This document shows positions 60,227-64,000 of a stretch of 64,000 bases of DNA, one piece after another. Under the pieces are notes generated by a model, which saw only the letters and a list, made by a program, of their open reading frames with translations, was not told where the DNA came from and did no database searches. Positions within the stretch are counted from its first letter, which is position 1. Every line of letters begins with the position of its first letter. The DNA comes from Maribellus comscasis (GTDB lineage: Bacteria; Bacteroidota; Bacteroidia; Bacteroidales; Prolixibacteraceae): positions 2,108,001 through 2,172,000 of the forward strand of contig NZ_CP046401.1 of the NCBI RefSeq assembly GCF_009762775.1. The letters run 5' to 3'. A program made the position numbers and the translations under genes.

Positions 60227-60238
60227 TAAAACGTTTTA
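60227..60238. promoter_or_regulatory. 12-bp perfect palindrome, possible TetR operator
   Basis: TAAAACGTTTTA is a perfect palindrome 59 bases upstream of the tetR start, covering the expected -33 position of its promoter. TetR-type repressors bind such sites and commonly repress themselves. Binding is inferred. Confidence 0.4.
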
Positions 60239-60329
60239 GAATTTTTAACTTTCAAAGACGATATCTCTTTTCTCATTCCAAAACTCGCTTAAACAGGTGA
60301 TATTTGTATTCTTAATATTCGAAGATAGG

Positions 60330-62492
60330 CTAGCGTTCGTTTTCAACCAATAAAAAGTCCAACTGCTTTCTTTCCAGATTTGTACGCCATATTTTTACAG
60401 TAACCTCATCACCGAGTTGATATTTCTTATGTTTATGCCGGCCAACCAGTGCATAGTTTCGTTCGTCAAAAATATAAAAATCATCATCCAGCTCACGGAT
60501 TGGAACCATACCTTCAATTTTGGTCTCCAGTTCAACATAAATCCCCCAATCGGTAATTCCGGAAATAACACCCGGATAGATTTTTCCAACATGGTCCTGC
60601 ATAAATTCAACCTGCTTATATTTTATTGAAGCTCTTTCTGCATTCGCTGCCTTGGTTTCCATATCGGACGAATGCCGGCACAAATCTTCAAATTTCTGTT
60701 CATTTACTGAACGGCCACCGGCAAGATATCTTTCCAACAGCCGGTGAACCATCATATCGGGGTAACGACGTATCGGAGATGTAAAATGCGTATAGTACTC
60801 AAAAGCCAAACCATAATGGCCAATGTTCCGGGTTGAATACTCGGCTTTTGCCATTGCCCTGATAGCTAATGTTTCAACTACATTCTGTTCTTTTTTGCCT
60901 TTTACATTGTTTAGCAAACTATTTAGTGAACTGGATACAGCATTGGGGGTTGAAAGCTGAATACCGTACCCAAACCGGTGGATAAATGTATTAAACGAAA
61001 CCAGTTTGTCGGGATCAGGTTTGTCGTGAATACGGTAAACAAAAGTCTTCGGCGATTTCTTTTGTTTTACTTTTCCAATTTTCTCGGCAACCTGTTTGTT
61101 TGCCAGTAACATAAATTCTTCAATCAGTTTATTGGAGTCTTTTGCTTCTTTAAAATAAACCGAAAGTGGCTTTCCTTTTTCGTCGATATTAAATTTAATT
61201 TCAATCCGGTCAAAAGCAATCGAACCTTTTTTAAACCTTTTGTCTCTGAGTTTTTTTGCCAGTTCATCCAATTTCAAAACCTCGTTTTTTAAATCTCCTT
61301 CTCCGGTTTCTATAATTTCCTGTGCCTCTTCATAGGTAAACCGACGGTTGGAATGAATTGCTGTCTTTCCAAACCATTCATTTAAAACCTCAGCCTTTTC
61401 ATTCATCTCAAAAATAGCTGAGAAACAGAGCTTATCTTCATTTGGACGAAGCGAACAAACTCCGTTTGACAAACGTTCGGGCAACATCGGCACCACCCGA
61501 TCGACAAGATAAACAGAAGTAGCCCGGTTTTTTGCTTCTTCTTCAATAATTGAATTTGGAGTAACATAATGTGTTACGTCGGCAATATGAATACCAACTT
61601 CCCAATTCCCGTTTTTAAGTTGCTGAACAGAAAGCGCATCGTCAAAATCTTTTGCATCAGCGGGGTCTATTGTAAAAGTTGTAACATCGCGCATATCCCG
61701 GCGATTTTGGATCTCCTCTTCCGGTATTGCCAGCGTAATTTTTTCCGCCGCTTTATCCACATTTTGAGGGAAATGATGTGGCAATTCAAATTCAGCTAAA
61801 ATTGCATGCATCTCAGCGTCGTTGTCGCCCGTATCGCCCAAAACTTCTTTTATTTGGCCAAACGGACTTCGTGCATGTGTCGGCCATTCTAATATTTCGG
61901 CAATGGCTTTTTGCCCGTTTTTAGCCCCCTGTAATTTTTCCTTTGGAATAAAAATATCAAAACCCACTTTCCCGGTTGGAACCAAGAAAGCAAAGTTTTT
62001 TGATGTTTGAACTGTACCGACAAATACCGTTTTTTTCCGTTCAATAATCTCAGTAACTTCACCTTCCAGATCATGCTTTTTTCTCCGCGCATACAAATGA
62101 ACCCTCACTTTATCGCCCTCCATTGCGTGTTTCAGGTTTCGCTGCGAAATTAAAATCGGACGATCAACTTCATCGCTGTTTACATAAGCAAATCCCTGCG
62201 GCTGGAGTTCAACAATACCAGAAACGGATCCGGTTTTGGCTTTTAGTTTAAACTTTCCGCGCGAAACCTGATCAAGATATTCATCCTCCTTTAATTCCTG
62301 GAGAACTACATGTACCAGTTTTCGTGTTTCAGAATCTTTAATTCCAATCCATGTAGAAATTTGTTTATAATTTACAGTCTTGGCTGGTTCTTCATACAAA
62401 ATGGAAAGAATGGCGTTTTTGAGTTTTTTCTTGTTAAAAGTTCCGGTTTTTTTATTTTTAAAATATCGTTTTTTCTTCTTCTTTTTAGCCAT
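60330..62492 (-). CDS. rnr: Ribonuclease R
   Basis: This 720-residue RNase R has a Lys-rich N-terminus and helix-turn-helix region (1-85), cold-shock domains (about 87-150 and 155-215), the RNB catalytic domain with TIDPADAKDFDDA (274-286, the Asp cluster that binds magnesium) and HFTSPIRRYPDMMVHRLL, and a C-terminal S1 domain (about 630-715). It is a 3'-to-5' exoribonuclease that degrades structured RNA and takes part in rRNA and mRNA turnover. ATG 62492 follows a 69-base gap that contains two direct TTGAACAA octamers (62514-62521 and 62537-62544); no TAnnTTTG box was found. Confidence 0.96.
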   Translation of the reverse strand: MAKKKKKKRYFKNKKTGTFNKKKLKNAILSILYEEPAKTVNYKQISTWIGIKDSETRKLVHVVLQELKEDEYLDQVSRGKFKLKAKTGSVSGIVELQPQGFAYVNSDEVDRPILISQRNLKHAMEGDKVRVHLYARRKKHDLEGEVTEIIERKKTVFVGTVQTSKNFAFLVPTGKVGFDIFIPKEKLQGAKNGQKAIAEILEWPTHARSPFGQIKEVLGDTGDNDAEMHAILAEFELPHHFPQNVDKAAEKITLAIPEEEIQNRRDMRDVTTFTIDPADAKDFDDALSVQQLKNGNWEVGIHIADVTHYVTPNSIIEEEAKNRATSVYLVDRVVPMLPERLSNGVCSLRPNEDKLCFSAIFEMNEKAEVLNEWFGKTAIHSNRRFTYEEAQEIIETGEGDLKNEVLKLDELAKKLRDKRFKKGSIAFDRIEIKFNIDEKGKPLSVYFKEAKDSNKLIEEFMLLANKQVAEKIGKVKQKKSPKTFVYRIHDKPDPDKLVSFNTFIHRFGYGIQLSTPNAVSSSLNSLLNNVKGKKEQNVVETLAIRAMAKAEYSTRNIGHYGLAFEYYTHFTSPIRRYPDMMVHRLLERYLAGGRSVNEQKFEDLCRHSSDMETKAANAERASIKYKQVEFMQDHVGKIYPGVISGITDWGIYVELETKIEGMVPIRELDDDFYIFDERNYALVGRHKHKKYQLGDEVTVKIWRTNLERKQLDFLLVENER

Positions 62493-62561
62493 GTAGTATT
62501 CCTGAATTAATAATTGAACAAGTTAGTTTTTTTTATTTGAACAATAGGGACAGTGACTGAT

Positions 62562-63668
62562 TTATATTTTCCACTCATATTTTTTCTGAAACTCACTTTC
62601 CACATCTGCCCAAATGGATTGAGAATCCCGTCGCTCGTTTATTTTTTCATAAGCCATTTCTATCATTTCATCAATCCCTTCACCGTAACGATGAAACAAA
62701 ACCTGAAATTCCGGGAAATTAATTCCGCATTGTTTTGCCAAATCAAACTTTTCGCGGCAAAGCTCAAACATATCTCCAAAGTCTGCATTATCAAAAGCAC
62801 AGGGCAACCCCTTATTGATGGAAGTAAACAAAGATGACAAAGCATCAAGTGAGAATTGAAAAATATTCTTCTTTTTCGCTTTTACCTCCTCAAAATTTAA
62901 CTGAAAGTAACTTTCTACCAGAGCAATTAGTTCGCCTTTTGAATAAGATACCGAATCACTCTCCGGCTCAACCTGGAGATATCCGTTTTCTTCTTTAAAT
63001 CTGAAGTTCCCGATAGGGTTGTTTACAAACATAGAGAATTTGCGGGGCGCTCCCGTTGAAAATTCGTAAATATTCTTCTGCAAATTATTCCCCAAAACGA
63101 TCTGGCTTACCTGTATTTCTTTTTCCGCGTCTGCAAGTATCAACTTCTCATCATCTATTTTAAACGAATGATTCACTAGAATTTCTACTCCTATCTCCCG
63201 GAAATATTTTAGCATTTCGATATAAAACCGCGATATATTAATAGTATACTCCTGAAAATAAATCCCTCTGCTTGCTGTCATTCTCAAATTGGAAAAAATA
63301 CTCCGGGTTCCTTTTGAAATTGTCTGCGATTTAAACTGATAGGTATTCTCAAAAAAGTAATCGGCAATTATTGCATAATATTTACCAAGTGACGAGTAAT
63401 CAGGATAAAAAACCTTTTGTGAACGAACAAGATGTGGAGCCAACTTAACCAAATTTTTCATCTTGTTGTATTGTTTTATCCGTCTTTTAAAAATAAAAAC
63501 GGAAAAAGGATAAAACTGTGTTGTATAAAAATTATCTTCCCGCTGCAAGCCATTCTCAATAACAATTACAACTTTAAATCCTTCTTTTATTTTCTGTTCA
63601 ACAGAAACAAAATTGTCAAACCCCGGATTAATATATGCAAAATCAAATCTAGCTGTCAAGTGGTTCAT
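62562..63668 (-). CDS. Divergent GlpD-like (FAD-dependent oxidoreductase-related) protein
   Basis: This 368-residue protein shows distant similarity to glycerol-3-phosphate dehydrogenases. The opening FDFAYINPGFDNF aligns in position with a Rossmann beta-alpha turn, followed by GFKVVIVIEN. LAPHLVRSQKVFYP (76-89) and TASRGIYFQEYTINISRFYIEML parallel GlpD elements, and the C-terminal HRYGEGIDEMIEMA resembles the GlpD C-terminal domain. The GxGxxG dinucleotide motif is degenerate (N-P-G-F-D-N) and the protein is about 150 residues shorter than GlpD, so it may not bind FAD. The assignment rests on weak motif likeness and could be wrong. It is upstream of rnr in the same direction, with a 69-base gap. 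Confidence 0.45.
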   Translation of the reverse strand: MNHLTARFDFAYINPGFDNFVSVEQKIKEGFKVVIVIENGLQREDNFYTTQFYPFSVFIFKRRIKQYNKMKNLVKLAPHLVRSQKVFYPDYSSLGKYYAIIADYFFENTYQFKSQTISKGTRSIFSNLRMTASRGIYFQEYTINISRFYIEMLKYFREIGVEILVNHSFKIDDEKLILADAEKEIQVSQIVLGNNLQKNIYEFSTGAPRKFSMFVNNPIGNFRFKEENGYLQVEPESDSVSYSKGELIALVESYFQLNFEEVKAKKKNIFQFSLDALSSLFTSINKGLPCAFDNADFGDMFELCREKFDLAKQCGINFPEFQVLFHRYGEGIDEMIEMAYEKINERRDSQSIWADVESEFQKKYEWKI

Positions 63669-63755
63669 TTTTATTCATTCTTGCGAATTAAGGAAAATTT
63701 CGGGTATTCTAAGTTAATTTAACAACACATAACATTCTTTGTTTGCAGGAATTTG

Positions 63756-63763
63756 TATGTTTG
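63756..63763 (+). promoter_or_regulatory. Putative -7 box (TATGTTTG) of the Ig-like lipoprotein gene
   Basis: TATGTTTG matches TAnnTTTG fully and ends 18 bases before ATG 63782. The nearest upstream TTTG (63738-63741) is closer than the normal -33 spacing, so the -33 element is uncertain. Confidence 0.4.
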
Positions 63764-63781
63764 TAATCCATTTTTAGGCAG

Positions 63782-64000
63782 ATGAAATTTTTGGGGAAAA
63801 TACCGCTTTTTTTTGTGGTCACATTGGCGTGGATTGTAATTATTTCGTCGTGTGCCAACCAGGGAATGCCAACCGGCGGCCCCAAAGATACAGTGCCTCC
63901 TGTTTTGTTAAGTACGCAACCAAAATACAAGGCACTAAATTTCGACGACGATGAAATTCGTTTTACTTTCAATGAATATGTGATAACCGATCAGATTTCA
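63782..64000 (+). CDS. Ig-like (Big_5) domain lipoprotein, N-terminal part (3' end outside window)
   Basis: 73 codons are visible. The start ATG 63782 gives a signal peptide (MKFLGKIPLFFVVTLAWIVI) and a lipobox ending ISSC (Cys24). GMPTGGPKDTVPPVLL and the strand DDDEIRFTFNEYV follow. This opening (CAxxGxPxGGxKDTxPP) is typical of large Bacteroidota lipoproteins with an N-terminal bacterial Ig-like domain, which are usually 500 residues or more. It is probably at the outer membrane. A -7-like box lies just upstream. Confidence 0.8.
   Translation, partial: MKFLGKIPLFFVVTLAWIVIISSCANQGMPTGGPKDTVPPVLLSTQPKYKALNFDDDEIRFTFNEYVITDQIS

Noticed and set aside
62514..62544. Two TTGAACAA octamers upstream of rnr as an operator
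   Set aside because: Short AT-rich direct repeats in an AT-rich gap are expected by chance, and nothing else supports a regulatory role.
63709..63972. 87-codon minus-strand frame at the right end
   Set aside because: Antisense to the lipoprotein start with its signal peptide, lipobox and typical Ig-like opening on the plus strand.

Overview
The window comes from a Bacteroidota chromosome, most likely class Bacteroidia. The evidence is a type-B T9SS (gliding-motility-type) C-terminal sorting domain, DUF4783 and Tll0287-like lipoproteins, the order small protein–mutL–rhomboid–rhomboid, and several TAnnTTTG -7 promoter boxes of the Bacteroidota kind. Genus cannot be fixed from the sequence.

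Bases 1-42643 (two thirds of the window) are one plus-strand gene whose 5' end lies outside. It encodes a giant secreted surface protein, at least about 14,213 residues in view once five clustered indels (8158-9287) are allowed for. From N to C it has: (a) a partial plus exactly 85 complete copies of a 294-bp / 98-residue, four-cysteine HYR/Ig-like unit that appear identical at DNA level apart from the five indels; (b) seven divergent HYR-like domains; (c) exactly 41 consecutive 79-residue four-cysteine domains, organised as 474-bp two-domain super-repeats with nested larger duplications; (d) about 14 longer HYR-like domains; (e) three shorter HYR-like domains; (f) two cadherin-like domains; (g) an Asp-rich thrombospondin-3-like calcium-binding stretch; (h) the T9SS type-B sorting domain. 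Repeat identity falls from N to C, as if amplification were most recent at the left.

Bases 42650-49672 are minus-strand genes: a c-type haem-motif lipoprotein, a GH43 exo-beta-1,3-galactanase-like enzyme, a small lipoprotein, a phosphoribosyltransferase, a 1239-residue membrane histidine kinase and rlmH. A plus-strand pair (DUF4783 protein and YihY/BrkB membrane protein) follows. Then come two minus-strand rhomboid proteases, mutL, a small membrane protein, an iron-containing alcohol dehydrogenase and an ABM-fold monooxygenase. A plus-strand ECF sigma / membrane anti-sigma-like / beta-solenoid trio ends at a clear intrinsic terminator. The right end has a TetR regulator, RNase R, a degenerate GlpD-like protein, and the start of an Ig-like lipoprotein.

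The right third is ordinary housekeeping and envelope sequence. The giant repeat gene is the exceptional feature. The chief uncertainty is how faithfully the assembly represents the perfect array: copy number and the indel cluster both need raw long reads.
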